NCBI GenBank assembly: GCA_947642555.1
Contig: CANRSX010000008.1
Coordinates: 62,001 to 126,000, forward strand
Direction: 5' to 3'
DNA: 64,000 bases
Source of the DNA: an uncultured Roseburia sp.
GTDB lineage: Bacteria > Bacillota > Clostridia > Lachnospirales > Lachnospiraceae
Below the pieces are notes generated by a model. That model searched no databases, was not told where the DNA came from, and saw only the letters and a program-made list of their open reading frames with translations. A program made the translations under genes and the position numbers. Position 1 is the first letter of the stretch; each line of letters starts with the position of its first letter. Shown one piece after another: positions 8,872-18,341 of this stretch.

Positions 8872-10500
8872 TCAGTCTGTAAACGCGTGATACTGTTCTG
8901 TCCATACCTCGCTGTAAATCTTTCCTTCCGAATTCCACGCCTCCTCGACGGCGCTCTTCCACTCGGCTTCGCCCCACTGGCCGCTGACCACCTTGGCGCA
9001 CGCCTCGTTAATCACCGTGTCGGAATCGCCGGTTAAGAATTCCGCTTCCGTGCCCGTCAGATCATACGGCACGAACCAGTCGCACGCCTCGATCGTCTCT
9101 AACGAATTAATCTTATCCTGCAGCTCCTTTACCTGTACCGGCTTCCACTCCTCCGGATTCACATACTGCGCTGCATAGGTGGTCTCGTCGTACCACTCGT
9201 TTAACAGATAAAATCCGAGATAGCTCTCCGCGTAATTGTCCGCCAGCACATATTCCTTTTTGCTGTCATCTGCATAGGACCACTCGGTTCCCTCGAACCC
9301 GTGGGCACACAGCATGTAGTTGTCCTCGTTTTCAAACATCCAGTTTAAAAGCTTCGCCGCCCACTTCGCGTTCTCACTGTTCGCGTTTAACACAAGCTCC
9401 GGCTGATACTCCGGATTCATTCCCCATGCCCCCGTGCCGCCTGCCGGGAAATCCGTAAAGTTGTCCAGCGAGACATATTTCACCGCACTATCCGGGTCAT
9501 TTTCAAAAATCGTCGTGGACGGGGAAACGCCTGCGTTGTAGGGTCCTGTCCAGCCTCCGGCGCGGTCCGCTGAGATTAAATCAAAGCCATCCTGAAGACT
9601 CATGGTCTGATACTCAGAGTGCAGCCAGCCGTTTTTGTACCACTTCTGCAGCTCCTCCAGGAGCAGGTAGCTGTTCTCATGCATGTACCACGGCATGATG
9701 GTCCCGTCCTCCGTCAGATAGCGGTCGCCGAAGAAGCCGAGATAGAAGGGCCGGAAATCGCTGTTTTCCATTCCCATAAAGGTCATCATCGGGATCTCGT
9801 TGTCATTTCCGTTTAAATTCTCGTCGATCACACCCTGGAAGTAAGCCTCCAGCTCTTCCATGGTCGTGGGGCACTCCATATTCATGGCATCCAGCCAGTC
9901 CTGGCGGATCGCAGGCACAAACTGTTTGGAAAACAGCTCCTTCCTGGGAAGGGCGTAGATCGCGCCGTCCGCCGTGGTGCAGCCCCGCAGGGAATCCTCG
10001 TTTAACCTGGCCTTGACATTGGGCATGTCGTCCAGATACTCATCCCAGGGCTTTAACGCGTTTTTCTGAAAATACTGGTTCCAGTTTCCGGCGTCCTCGG
10101 TGACATTTAACACGTCCCATTTATCGCCAGATGTAATCATCAGATTGATCTTCTCCGACCAGGAATCCGTCGGCACCACCACCAGCTCAAAATCGACGCC
10201 GGACTCCTCCTTGATCTTTGCGAGCACCGCCTCGTTATTGGACTTGTTCTCGATATCGTTGATCCCGCGCACCACAAAGACCACCGGCTCCGTCTGCACC
10301 TCGTCCGCGGCATCCGCCCCCTGGCCGCCCGAAGCGTCCGCTCCCTGGCTGCCGGACGTTTCCGTTCCGCCCGCGGCCGGTTCTGTCGCGTCCTTCTCAT
10401 CCGGCGTTCCCCCGCAGCCGGTAAGAAGCGCTGCGAGCAGTGTCGCGCACAGACCCATGGAAACCAGTTTTTTCATCTCGTGTCTTCTTCCTTTTCTCAT
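8872..10500 (-). CDS. Extracellular sugar-binding lipoprotein of an ABC importer
   Basis: A 542-residue solute-binding protein. The N-terminus has basic residues, a hydrophobic core and the lipobox LLTGC, so it is a lipoprotein anchored outside the membrane. A linker rich in Gly, Ser, Ala and Asp follows. The mature part has the fold pattern of the large LplA-type binding proteins that accompany LplB/LplC permeases. AAAGGAGG is five bases before the ATG at 10500. No ATPase gene is present; importers of this type commonly use a shared MsmK/UgpC-like ATPase encoded elsewhere. Confidence 0.88.
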   Translation of the reverse strand: MRKGRRHEMKKLVSMGLCATLLAALLTGCGGTPDEKDATEPAAGGTETSGSQGADASGGQGADAADEVQTEPVVFVVRGINDIENKSNNEAVLAKIKEESGVDFELVVVPTDSWSEKINLMITSGDKWDVLNVTEDAGNWNQYFQKNALKPWDEYLDDMPNVKARLNEDSLRGCTTADGAIYALPRKELFSKQFVPAIRQDWLDAMNMECPTTMEELEAYFQGVIDENLNGNDNEIPMMTFMGMENSDFRPFYLGFFGDRYLTEDGTIMPWYMHENSYLLLEELQKWYKNGWLHSEYQTMSLQDGFDLISADRAGGWTGPYNAGVSPSTTIFENDPDSAVKYVSLDNFTDFPAGGTGAWGMNPEYQPELVLNANSENAKWAAKLLNWMFENEDNYMLCAHGFEGTEWSYADDSKKEYVLADNYAESYLGFYLLNEWYDETTYAAQYVNPEEWKPVQVKELQDKINSLETIEACDWFVPYDLTGTEAEFLTGDSDTVINEACAKVVSGQWGEAEWKSAVEEAWNSEGKIYSEVWTEQYHAFTD

Positions 10501-10566
10501 GTTCTCCTCCTTTGACTCTTTCCGCGCACCCGTATCATGCGCATGTAAGTTTAGCGGTCGCCCCGT

Positions 10567-11433
10567 TCATCCCTTCACGGATCCGACCAGTACGCCCTTT
10601 ACAAAATATTTCTGAATAAACGGATAAACGCACAGGATCGGTATGGTCGCCACCACGATGCACGCCATGCGGATCGCCTCTGCAGGCGGCTTTGTCACCG
10701 AGCTTGACGCCGCGAAATCATAAATATTGGAATTCGCGATCAGCTGCTGTAACAGATACTGGATCGTCCACATATTTTTATCCGAGATATACAGCATGGA
10801 ATCCCACCAGGTATTCCAGTGAAACACCGCGTAAAACAATCCGATCGTCGCGATCGACGCTTTCGAGAGCGGCAGGACAATCCGCATCAGGATCGTAAAA
10901 TCGTTCGCCCCGTCGATCTTTGCCGATTCCTCCAGAGAATCCGGAATCTGCATAAAAAAGTTCCGCAGAATGATCAGATTGAACGGATCCACCAGGTGCG
11001 GGATCACGTATACCCAGAAGGTATTGGTGAGTCCCAGGCTCCTGATCAGCAGGAAATTCGGGATCATGCCGCCTGAAAACCACATCGTAAACGTGATCAG
11101 CACCGTTAAGAATTTCCGCGCCGGATATTTTTTCCGCGACAGCGGGTATGCCAGCAGGGATGTGATCAGAATGTTTAGCGCCGTGCCGGCCAGCACCCGG
11201 AAAATCGTCACCAGGTAAGAGCTCCAGATGCTCGGGGACGATAAAATATAGCGATAGCCCGTCCAGTCCGGCTTCCGCGGAAACATCCGAAGCGGATGCA
11301 GCGCCCGCTCCGCGTCTCCCATGGCGGAATGGCCGATCACATAGAGCATGGGATACAGCATGATGGCGCAGACAAGTATCATGATCAGTATATTGACGAC
11401 AGAAAAAATTTGCTCTCCTTTTGATCGCTTCAT
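10567..11433 (-). CDS. Carbohydrate ABC importer permease, MalG/LplC type
   Basis: A 288-residue inner-membrane permease with six hydrophobic segments. The cytoplasmic EAA loop that contacts the ATPase is visible as DSLEESAKIDGANDFTILMRI. It starts 33 bp downstream of the partner permease and 66 bp upstream of the binding-protein gene. The C-terminal QKYFVKGVLVGSVKG is the standard end of this family. Confidence 0.9.
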   Translation of the reverse strand: MKRSKGEQIFSVVNILIMILVCAIMLYPMLYVIGHSAMGDAERALHPLRMFPRKPDWTGYRYILSSPSIWSSYLVTIFRVLAGTALNILITSLLAYPLSRKKYPARKFLTVLITFTMWFSGGMIPNFLLIRSLGLTNTFWVYVIPHLVDPFNLIILRNFFMQIPDSLEESAKIDGANDFTILMRIVLPLSKASIATIGLFYAVFHWNTWWDSMLYISDKNMWTIQYLLQQLIANSNIYDFAASSSVTKPPAEAIRMACIVVATIPILCVYPFIQKYFVKGVLVGSVKG

Positions 11434-11466
11434 GGCAGTCCTCCGTCACACCCGTAAACCGGCGCC

Positions 11467-12402
11467 CTAAAATAAACCTTCCGAGCCAAGCCGTTTGCTC
11501 GCCTTGTTCGTCACAAAAATCAGAAACAGCGAGATCACCGATTTAAATAATCCTACAGCGGTCGTATAGCTGAAATTGCTCCCGATGATACCGGTCCGGT
11601 AAATGTAAGTGTCAAACACATCCGCCACCGAATAGACCGCCTCGCTGTACATCGTGTAAATCTGTTCAAAATTATCCGTCATGATCTTTCCCATCTGAAG
11701 GATCAGCATGATCGCGATGATCTCGCTGATGGCCGGCAGCGTCACATGGATGATCTGCTGAAAACGGTTCGCCCCGTCCAGCTGCGCCGCCTCGTACTGC
11801 TCCATATCCACGCCGGCGATGGCCGCCAGGTAGACGATGGTGCCATACCCCACCGTCTTCCAAATCTCGCTGATGATTAAAAGTCCGCGGAAATGCTCCG
11901 CCGAAGCCATAAAGTAGACGGACTCCCCTCCCAGCTTTACGATCAGCGCGTTAAGCGGTCCCTCCGAGCCCACCAGGATCCGGAGCAGCCCGGCCACGAC
12001 GACCCAGGATAAGAAATAGGGCATGTAGGTGATGGTCTGGACGCTTTTCTTAAACAGCCGGTTTTTCACCTCGTTTAACAGCACTGCCAGAAGAATCGGC
12101 GCCGGGAAGACGAAAAGCAGACGCAGCCCGCTTAAAATCAGCGTATTTCCCATCAGGCGCGGGAACTGGCTCGAGGTGAGAAACGTCTTAAAATGCCGCA
12201 GTCCGACCCAGTCCGAGGCAAAAATTGCGGACACGCCGCCCACCGCCCCCTTATAATTTTTAAACGCGATGATCAGGCCGTACATCGGTACATACTTAAA
12301 TACCAGAAAATACAGAAGTCCCGGGAGCACCATCAGATGAAGCATCCAGTATCTGGTGAAAAATTCTTTGACTTTTTTGCCCAATGATTTCTTTTCTGTC
12401 AT
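11467..12402 (-). CDS. Carbohydrate ABC importer permease, MalF/LplB type
   Basis: A 311-residue permease with six membrane segments. The EAA loop reads YEAAQLDGANRFQQIIHVTLP. The N-terminus (FFTRYWMLHLMVLPGLLYFLVFKY) matches LplB-like permeases. The start at 12402 is chosen because AGGGGG precedes it; the frame open to 12513 overlaps the amidohydrolase gene and lacks a binding site. It pairs with the MalG-type permease downstream. Confidence 0.9.
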   Translation of the reverse strand: MTEKKSLGKKVKEFFTRYWMLHLMVLPGLLYFLVFKYVPMYGLIIAFKNYKGAVGGVSAIFASDWVGLRHFKTFLTSSQFPRLMGNTLILSGLRLLFVFPAPILLAVLLNEVKNRLFKKSVQTITYMPYFLSWVVVAGLLRILVGSEGPLNALIVKLGGESVYFMASAEHFRGLLIISEIWKTVGYGTIVYLAAIAGVDMEQYEAAQLDGANRFQQIIHVTLPAISEIIAIMLILQMGKIMTDNFEQIYTMYSEAVYSVADVFDTYIYRTGIIGSNFSYTTAVGLFKSVISLFLIFVTNKASKRLGSEGLF

Positions 12403-12430
12403 GTCAGTCCCCCTGCCTGTGTCGTTGCTG

Positions 12431-13645
12431 TCAGCCCGCAGCAGCCGGGCCGTCGGATACGGATACCGGACCGCCGGATCTAAATACCGGCGTTCCGTCC
12501 CGGAATACCGCACACACCTTCCTCAGCGCCGTGATATCCTCCGCCGGATTCCCTTCCACCGCGATCAGATCAGCGGCCAGCCCCTCTGCAATCGTTCCGG
12601 TCACATCGGAAAGCCCCAGGATTTTCGCCCCGTTTGATGTGCCGACGCGGATCGCCTCCAGCGGCGTAAGCCCGTATTTTACCATGTATTCCAGCTCCAG
12701 ATACGTGTTGACCCCGTGGATATCAACCGGGACGTCGGTTCCCGCCCCGATGAAAACGCCCATGTCGTGGTACTCCTTTAAGTGGTCGCGATAGGCGTCG
12801 CGTGAATCGGAATACGCATTTTTCACGCCTTTTTTGTCCCCTTCTTCGGCAAGTGTCGAGTACACCATGACCGTCGGAACCCAGGCGATCCCCTTTTCGA
12901 TCATCTGCTGCGCCTGCTTTTCTGAGAGGAAGGTGCCATGCTCGATCGTGTCCACACCGGCGTCAATACACTGCTGAATCGTCACCGGCACGCCGGAGTG
13001 CACCGCCACCTTCCGGTTTCTCCTGTGACATTCGTCCACAGCCGCCTCTAACTCCTCCGTCGTAAATTCCGGGATGAATTCCCGCCGGCTGGTCAGAAGC
13101 TTGATCCACTGCGCCCCGTCCGCAATGTTTTTCCGGATTCGTTTCCTTAATTCCCAGGGCCCGTCCGCGATGTCGCCCCCGTCCGGAAACTCGCTCCCGT
13201 GTCCGCCCGTCATGCAGATCCCGTTGCCGCACGGGATGACGCGCGGGATCGGCTCGTCTAACACCCCGTTTTCAGCCGCCCACACAAGCCCCGCGACCAG
13301 ACCGTTTTTATCCGCGACCGAACGGATGGTTGTCACTCCTGTCCGAAACGCGTTCCTCGCATTCCGCAGGGTGATCAGCGCATGTACGAAATCGCTCCCC
13401 GCATACCCGAAGGGCTTGTCGCCCCACGCGCTTATGTGCACATGCAGATCCACCAGCCCCGGCAGCAGCGTACAGCCGCTGTATGCTTTTACCCTGCCGC
13501 CGTACGCCTGTTTCAGCTCCTCTTCCGTTCCGGTCTGAAGGATCACGCCCGACGCGTCGTCAATTGCAACCGCGGCGGCCGCCCCGTCATATTCCAGCAC
13601 GGTTGCCCCGTCACCGGTGATCACCCGGTCCGCTGTCAGAATCAT
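12431..13645 (-). CDS. Amidohydrolase-family metal-dependent hydrolase
   Basis: A 404-residue amidohydrolase of the imidazolonepropionase/prolidase-like branch. Metal ligands are visible in the order VDLHVH (HxH), a lysine region WIKLLTSR, AVHSG, DTIEHGT, and the late aspartate in IGAGTDVP. GGGAGGAAAGGAT precedes the ATG at 13645. Its presence in a sugar operon is unusual; it might hydrolyse a cyclic amide, a lactone-like group or an aglycone released by the GH2 enzyme, but this is inference from position only. Confidence 0.8.
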   Translation of the reverse strand: MILTADRVITGDGATVLEYDGAAAAVAIDDASGVILQTGTEEELKQAYGGRVKAYSGCTLLPGLVDLHVHISAWGDKPFGYAGSDFVHALITLRNARNAFRTGVTTIRSVADKNGLVAGLVWAAENGVLDEPIPRVIPCGNGICMTGGHGSEFPDGGDIADGPWELRKRIRKNIADGAQWIKLLTSRREFIPEFTTEELEAAVDECHRRNRKVAVHSGVPVTIQQCIDAGVDTIEHGTFLSEKQAQQMIEKGIAWVPTVMVYSTLAEEGDKKGVKNAYSDSRDAYRDHLKEYHDMGVFIGAGTDVPVDIHGVNTYLELEYMVKYGLTPLEAIRVGTSNGAKILGLSDVTGTIAEGLAADLIAVEGNPAEDITALRKVCAVFRDGTPVFRSGGPVSVSDGPAAAG

Positions 13646-13664
13646 ATCCTTTCCTCCCTTCCTC

Positions 13665-14696
13665 TCACCACGAAAACTCAAATACCGTCTGATTCACCCG
13701 CCGCTCCCCGGCCAACAGCCGCGGCGACGCCCCGATCCCGCTGTGCAGGCAGTCGCTCACATACATGGGTTCAAAACATACCCCGCACTTCCCGTCATAA
13801 ACCGCTCCGCCCTTGCCCGGATAGCGCATCCCGCCAAAATCCGGGATATAGAAATGGATACACGGCGAATCCGCATAGATCAGAAGGCGCCGTCCCGACG
13901 CCGGGTCGTAAAGTCCTGCCGCAGGCTCCCCTGTCCTGTCATCCAGCAGATAATCGTGGTCAAACCCGCCCATGCGCTCCCGCTGCTCGCAGGGCGCCTC
14001 ATAATGCGCGCCGATCCTTCCGAATGTCCGCAGATCCATCGGCGTACCCGCCACACAGGATTCCCTGCCCGCGGGAAGTCCATCCGCCCCCGGCTCCGAA
14101 ATCCGCTCCGCACGCACAAACGCCTCCTGATCCGTCACCTCGCCGCCGTCGCATCCCGCCAGGTTAAAATACATGTGGTTGCTGATCCCGGCCACCGTAT
14201 CCTGATCGGCGCTGATCTCATATGTCAGAAAGATCCGCCTTCCCTCCAGCCGGTAGGTCACAAACAGCGTCAGCTCCCCGGGGTATCCCTCCTCGCCGTC
14301 CGCACTGACATACCGGAAGGTAACCGCATCCTCCTCTGACCGGATCGTCTCAAAGACGCGCTTGTCAAAGCCTCTCCTGCCGCCGTGGGCGTGGTGCTCC
14401 CCGTGGCTTTTCGTCAGCTGCCGGTGCACTCCCCGGGCCTCATACTCCGCACCCAGGATTTTTCCGGCGTATCGCCCCAGCGTCACGCCGAACATCGGCC
14501 CTTTCTCCAGCTGATCCTTTGGATGTTCAAAGCCCAGCAGCACGTCCGTCCGCTTTTCCCCGTCCTTTACATACAGCGACCGCGCGGCTGCGCCGAGGTT
14601 TGTAACTACAAGCGAGATATCCTCATTTTCCAGGTGATACAGCCCGACCGGCACGCCGTCCACATCAAAGCCCGCCGGCTCATATCGAATTCCCAT
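13665..14696 (-). CDS. Aldose 1-epimerase
   Basis: A 343-residue GalM-family mutarotase interconverting alpha and beta anomers. Candidate active-site residues are in HAHGGRRGFDKRVFE, NHMYFNLAG and the late CFEPMYVSD (the catalytic-base glutamate). It lies between the kinase and amidohydrolase genes and would supply the anomer used by the isomerase or kinase of the same locus. Confidence 0.87.
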   Translation of the reverse strand: MGIRYEPAGFDVDGVPVGLYHLENEDISLVVTNLGAAARSLYVKDGEKRTDVLLGFEHPKDQLEKGPMFGVTLGRYAGKILGAEYEARGVHRQLTKSHGEHHAHGGRRGFDKRVFETIRSEEDAVTFRYVSADGEEGYPGELTLFVTYRLEGRRIFLTYEISADQDTVAGISNHMYFNLAGCDGGEVTDQEAFVRAERISEPGADGLPAGRESCVAGTPMDLRTFGRIGAHYEAPCEQRERMGGFDHDYLLDDRTGEPAAGLYDPASGRRLLIYADSPCIHFYIPDFGGMRYPGKGGAVYDGKCGVCFEPMYVSDCLHSGIGASPRLLAGERRVNQTVFEFSW

Positions 14697-14725
14697 CGGC
14701 TTTCCCTCCCCTCTCTTTTCACGCT

Positions 14726-15697
14726 TCAGATCAGCGCATGTTCCTTATAATAAGCGCTCCACTTCTCCGACACCGCGGGATCGATCCTGCCGCTCTGTAA
14801 AAAAAGCTCCGTGGTCCGGGCGTCCGGGATCCCTGTCCTGCCGCCGGATCTGGTGCACTTGATCGCCGCGGCCGCGGACGCATACCGCGCCGCCTCCCTG
14901 GCATCCTTTCCCTTAAGCAGCCCGTAGATGTAGGCCCCGTGAAACACGTCCCCGGCTCCCGTGGAGTCCACCACCTGAATCTGCGTAAAAGCCGGTTCCT
15001 CAAAATATCCGTTTTCATCGATACCCGCGCAGCCCTTCGCCCCGAGCGTCACGATCACCGTCTCCGGTCCTTTTGCCTTTATCCCGGCAAGCCCTTCCTG
15101 CCTCGCCTTACGGTCGGAAGCCTCCCCGCACATCCCGGTAAAAAAGAACTCCGAGCAGATAAATACGTCGATCTTCTCCAGATGCGCTTCCGTCTCCCTG
15201 TCGTAGCGGTCCGCGTCAAATACGACGCGCCCGCCTGCCTCATGAATCCATTCCGCTGCCAGAAGCGCCGCCGGCGTCATTTTCCAGAGATGTAAGTACT
15301 TCGCGGTCTCAATCACGCCGCGGTCGAGCTCTTCCGGCAGGATCCCGCGGAGGCCGTAGCTTCCGATGCAGCTCCTGCCCCCGGTCGCCTGCTCCGCCAG
15401 GCAGAGCGTAAGGTTGGTCGCCTCATGCGGCAGGCATACCATATGGCCGGTGTCCACCCCCGCATCCGCCAGTTCCTGCTTACAGTAGCGCCCCGCGCCA
15501 TCCCCGCCGTAGGTGGCAAACAGGGTGCACGAGGCTCCCAGGCGGCTTAACGCAACCATCGCAGTCGGAACCTTCCCTCCGCCCTGGCTCGTGCAAAACC
15601 TCATGGGTTCCGCCATATCCGTCTCCGGAATCCGGTCAACGCCTGCCGTGATATCCAGGCACAGATCTCCAATCCCAACTACATCATACGTCTTCAT
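14726..15697 (-). CDS. PfkB-family carbohydrate kinase
   Basis: A 323-residue ribokinase-fold kinase. The N-terminal GIGDLCLDI and the GGKVPTAMVALSRLG motif give substrate binding. DSTGAGDVFHGAYIYG is the second PfkB signature, with the catalytic aspartate and the anion hole. It would phosphorylate the ketose made by the isomerase, feeding the class II aldolase. Substrate not determinable from sequence. Confidence 0.87.
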   Translation of the reverse strand: MKTYDVVGIGDLCLDITAGVDRIPETDMAEPMRFCTSQGGGKVPTAMVALSRLGASCTLFATYGGDGAGRYCKQELADAGVDTGHMVCLPHEATNLTLCLAEQATGGRSCIGSYGLRGILPEELDRGVIETAKYLHLWKMTPAALLAAEWIHEAGGRVVFDADRYDRETEAHLEKIDVFICSEFFFTGMCGEASDRKARQEGLAGIKAKGPETVIVTLGAKGCAGIDENGYFEEPAFTQIQVVDSTGAGDVFHGAYIYGLLKGKDAREAARYASAAAAIKCTRSGGRTGIPDARTTELFLQSGRIDPAVSEKWSAYYKEHALI

Positions 15698-15715
15698 TCT
15701 GCGCTGTCCTTTCCT

Positions 15716-16660
15716 TTACCCAAAAATCCGATGATACACCTCGTCAAAATGCGCCAGCTCCTCCGCTGAAAGCATTTTCTCAAAGGCCTGTCCGTTTCTT
15801 CTGGCGCGGTCGGGATTTTTGGACCCTACCAGCGCCGACGTCATCCCGGGCTGCGCGATCACCCACTGGATCGCAGCGTCCGCTGCGGAAATCCCCTTCG
15901 CCTCCGCCGTCTGCTCCACCGCATCCACCAGCTTCCGGCAGCGACTGAATTCCGGCTCCTTTAAGAACGGATAGAAGAATGTCCTACGGTCGCCCGCCTC
16001 AAACTGCGGCTCCGTCTTATACACTCCGCTTAACATCCCGCCTGCCAGCGATGCGTAGGAGAGGATCCCGATCTGATGCTTCTCACAGAACTCCCGCAGT
16101 CCTTCATTCTCCCTCGTCAGCATCGAATAGCGGAACTGCGCGCAGTCGACGGTGCCGTACTTCACCGCCTCCGCCATCTCCTCCTCCGAATAATTGGAAA
16201 GCCCGATCATGCGGATCTTCCCTTCCTTCCGCAGCTCTTCCAGCGCTCCCATGGTCTCCTCCACCGGATGGCCCGGATCCGGATAGTGGCAGAAAAACAG
16301 ATCAATGTAATCCGTCTGAAGTCTCGACAGCGACTCCTCCACATCCCGCCGGACCGCCGCCGGCGTCAGATCCCGCTCCATGTCATTCTTCTGCGGGTTA
16401 AAATGCGCGCCGCCCTTTGTCACCAGCACCACCTGGTCCCGGATTCCGGCCAGCGCCTTCCCGACAATCTCCTCCGAACGGCCGCCGCCGTAGCTCGCCG
16501 CGGTGTCGATCATGGTGATCCCCCCGTCAAGCGCCGCGTGAATCGTCTTTATGGCGTCCTCCTCCGTGACGGCGCCCCACACGTTTCCGGCCAGCTCCCA
16601 TGTGCCGAAGGCCACGCAGGATGTCTTTACTCCCGATGTTCCGATTTCCCGGTATAACAT
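15716..16660 (-). CDS. Aldo/keto reductase
   Basis: A 314-residue NADPH-dependent aldo/keto reductase. The Asp/Tyr/Lys/His tetrad is visible in MIDTAASYG, VTKGG and FFCHYPD. First gene of the eleven-gene minus-strand sugar locus, with AGGAGG before the ATG and a consensus-like promoter at 16805-16833. It may reduce the aldehyde produced by the aldolase or oxidise the incoming sugar; neither can be decided from sequence. Confidence 0.85.
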   Translation of the reverse strand: MLYREIGTSGVKTSCVAFGTWELAGNVWGAVTEEDAIKTIHAALDGGITMIDTAASYGGGRSEEIVGKALAGIRDQVVLVTKGGAHFNPQKNDMERDLTPAAVRRDVEESLSRLQTDYIDLFFCHYPDPGHPVEETMGALEELRKEGKIRMIGLSNYSEEEMAEAVKYGTVDCAQFRYSMLTRENEGLREFCEKHQIGILSYASLAGGMLSGVYKTEPQFEAGDRRTFFYPFLKEPEFSRCRKLVDAVEQTAEAKGISAADAAIQWVIAQPGMTSALVGSKNPDRARRNGQAFEKMLSAEELAHFDEVYHRIFG

Positions 16661-16763
16661 TGCTCGTCCCTCCTGTCTGAATTTATTATTAAACTTTATT
16701 TATTTAGGGTTTCTTCCTTCTTTTGGATAAATATGGTGTTTTTGCATGATTTCAGGCTGTATA

Positions 16764-16782
16764 TTTGAAATCATTTGTAAAC
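16764..16782. promoter_or_regulatory. Operator-like site 1 (sugar operon leader)
   Basis: TTTGAAATCATTTGTAAAC lies between the predicted start of transcription of the sugar operon and its first gene. It matches the site at 16893 at 14 of the first 15 positions. The position would suit repression by blocking elongation, probably by the ROK protein encoded divergently. Inference; no binding data. Confidence 0.4.
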
Positions 16783-16804
16783 TTTGTTGCCTTGCTGTAA
16801 TTCA

Positions 16805-16833
16805 AGAATAATACCACATGGCTTTTTTGTCAA
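16805..16833 (-). promoter_or_regulatory. Promoter of the eleven-gene sugar operon
   Basis: On the minus strand, TTGACA (16833-16828), a 17-base spacer and TATTCT (16810-16805) form a sigma-A type promoter about 145 bases upstream of the aldo/keto reductase ATG. The -35 box is a perfect match. Confidence 0.65.
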
Positions 16834-16892
16834 TATATTTTTAAAGAAAGTTTGAAAATATTTGTCAGAAAATTTTATAGATATCGTTTATT

Positions 16893-16907
16893 TTTGAAAT
16901 GATTTGT
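16893..16907. promoter_or_regulatory. Operator-like site 2 (upstream of ROK promoter)
   Basis: TTTGAAATGATTTGT repeats site 1 with one change and contains the palindrome AAATGATTT. It sits just upstream of the ROK gene's -35 box, which suggests that one regulator controls both divergent units. Confidence 0.4.
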
Positions 16908-16921
16908 TTTTACAATTTCCC

Positions 16922-16950
16922 TTGATTTCATGGATTTACTGGCGTATACT
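16922..16950 (+). promoter_or_regulatory. Promoter of the ROK regulator gene
   Basis: TTGATT (16922-16927), a 17-base spacer and TATACT (16945-16950) on the plus strand. The 384-bp divergent region 16661-17044 is AT-rich and holds this promoter, the sugar-operon promoter and two operator-like repeats; I see no gene in it. Confidence 0.6.
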
Positions 16951-17044
16951 TAATTTTATAAGCATAGTTTTCTTGGAAAAGACCTTAGAATACTTTTTAA
17001 TTAATGTTTTCAAATAGAAATCGGAAGAAAGCAGGGAATCACCT

Positions 17045-18337
17045 ATGACATCAGCAAACTTATTTAACAATCCTTCAGAGCTCCACGGAAAACCGAACGC
17101 TTTAAAGCAGCACAACCTCCGCTCCGTCATCTCCCTTCTGCAGGACGGGGATGCTTCCGCCGCCGCGCAGCTTTCCGCCAAAACAGGACTGAGCAAGACC
17201 ACAATCTCTAAAATTCTCTCCGAGCTCGGCGAAAAAAACCTGGTGCTCTCCGCCGGAAAAGGGGATTCGGCCACCGGAAACGGCAAAAAGCCCGAATTTT
17301 TTGCGATCAATGCCGCCTATGCGTTCACGATCGTCTTCTCCCTGTCCGGACAGGGAGGACTGCGCTGTTCTGTTGTGGATCTCTGTGGAAATGTCAGGCA
17401 CGAAGCGGATTATGACCTGCCGAAGGATACCGGATATTCCGCTCTGCTTGAGGTGATGAAAAAAGCCTTAGGCGACGCTTTCGCACAGGCAGGACTTACC
17501 GCGCAGCGGATCTGCGGGGTCGCCATCGGCTACTGCGGCACCGCGAACACAGACCTGGGCGAGATTCTCTACCCGCCCTGTTCCGTGGACGCGAAGTTCT
17601 GTCCCATTTGCGCCGATCTGGCGGATTCGCTGCCAGAGGGCATCATGATCTACGTGGACAACATCGGACATTTTTCCGGCTATGCCGAACTGCTATTTGA
17701 AGAAGAAAAAGACGTCAGCAGAATCGCTGTCATCTCATGTGGTGAAGTGATCAACGGCAGCACGCTCTCCGCCTCGCAGCAGCGCCCCGGAAAACGCGGC
17801 ATCGTCGGAGAATTCGGACATTTTATTTTAAATCCGACCTCTCCGACGACCTGCTACTGCGGCTCAAGGGGCTGCCTGGAATCGCTGATTTCCGAGCGCG
17901 CGATCCTCGCTTACAGCAGAAAGATCGCCCCGGATTATCCCTTCTCCGCCCTGGCGCAGCACGTCCTGGAACGCGGCATCGGAATCGACGAGATCCTCGC
18001 TGCCAGAAGCAGAAGGGATCCTTTCGCCATGGCGGTCTTTTCCCCGGTCTGCGACTACCTGTCCATCTTGATCCGCAACCTTGTCGTCCTCCAGAGCGTC
18101 TCCAAAGTCATTATCCAGGGCAGCTATGTCCAGGCAGGAGAAGATTTTCTGAAGGAGCTGAAAACGCGGGTCAACGGCTACTGCTCCTATACCACGGGAG
18201 AGGATTTCCCGATCGAGTACTCAAAATGGTCCCTCCAGGGCCCGGAAGCCGACAAAAGAGCATGCGTTTACGGAGCCGCACGCTATACCTCCAGCTTTTA
18301 CTTAGACAACTTAGTTGCCGAATGGTTTTCCGCGTGA
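17045..18337 (+). CDS. ROK-family transcriptional regulator (NagC/XylR-like)
   Basis: A 430-residue ROK protein. Residues 15-75 form a winged helix (LSAKTGLSKTTISKILSELGEK); the sugar-binding ROK domain follows, with GEFGHF and the zinc motif CYCGSRGCLE. The usual ENDAN-type motif of the nucleotide or sugar site reads VDNIGHF, so kinase activity is unlikely and this is a regulator. Divergent from the sugar operon, with matched operator-like repeats on both sides, so it most likely represses that operon until the sugar appears. Confidence 0.87.
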   Translation: MTSANLFNNPSELHGKPNALKQHNLRSVISLLQDGDASAAAQLSAKTGLSKTTISKILSELGEKNLVLSAGKGDSATGNGKKPEFFAINAAYAFTIVFSLSGQGGLRCSVVDLCGNVRHEADYDLPKDTGYSALLEVMKKALGDAFAQAGLTAQRICGVAIGYCGTANTDLGEILYPPCSVDAKFCPICADLADSLPEGIMIYVDNIGHFSGYAELLFEEEKDVSRIAVISCGEVINGSTLSASQQRPGKRGIVGEFGHFILNPTSPTTCYCGSRGCLESLISERAILAYSRKIAPDYPFSALAQHVLERGIGIDEILAARSRRDPFAMAVFSPVCDYLSILIRNLVVLQSVSKVIIQGSYVQAGEDFLKELKTRVNGYCSYTTGEDFPIEYSKWSLQGPEADKRACVYGAARYTSSFYLDNLVAEWFSA

Positions 18338-18341
18338 GCCG

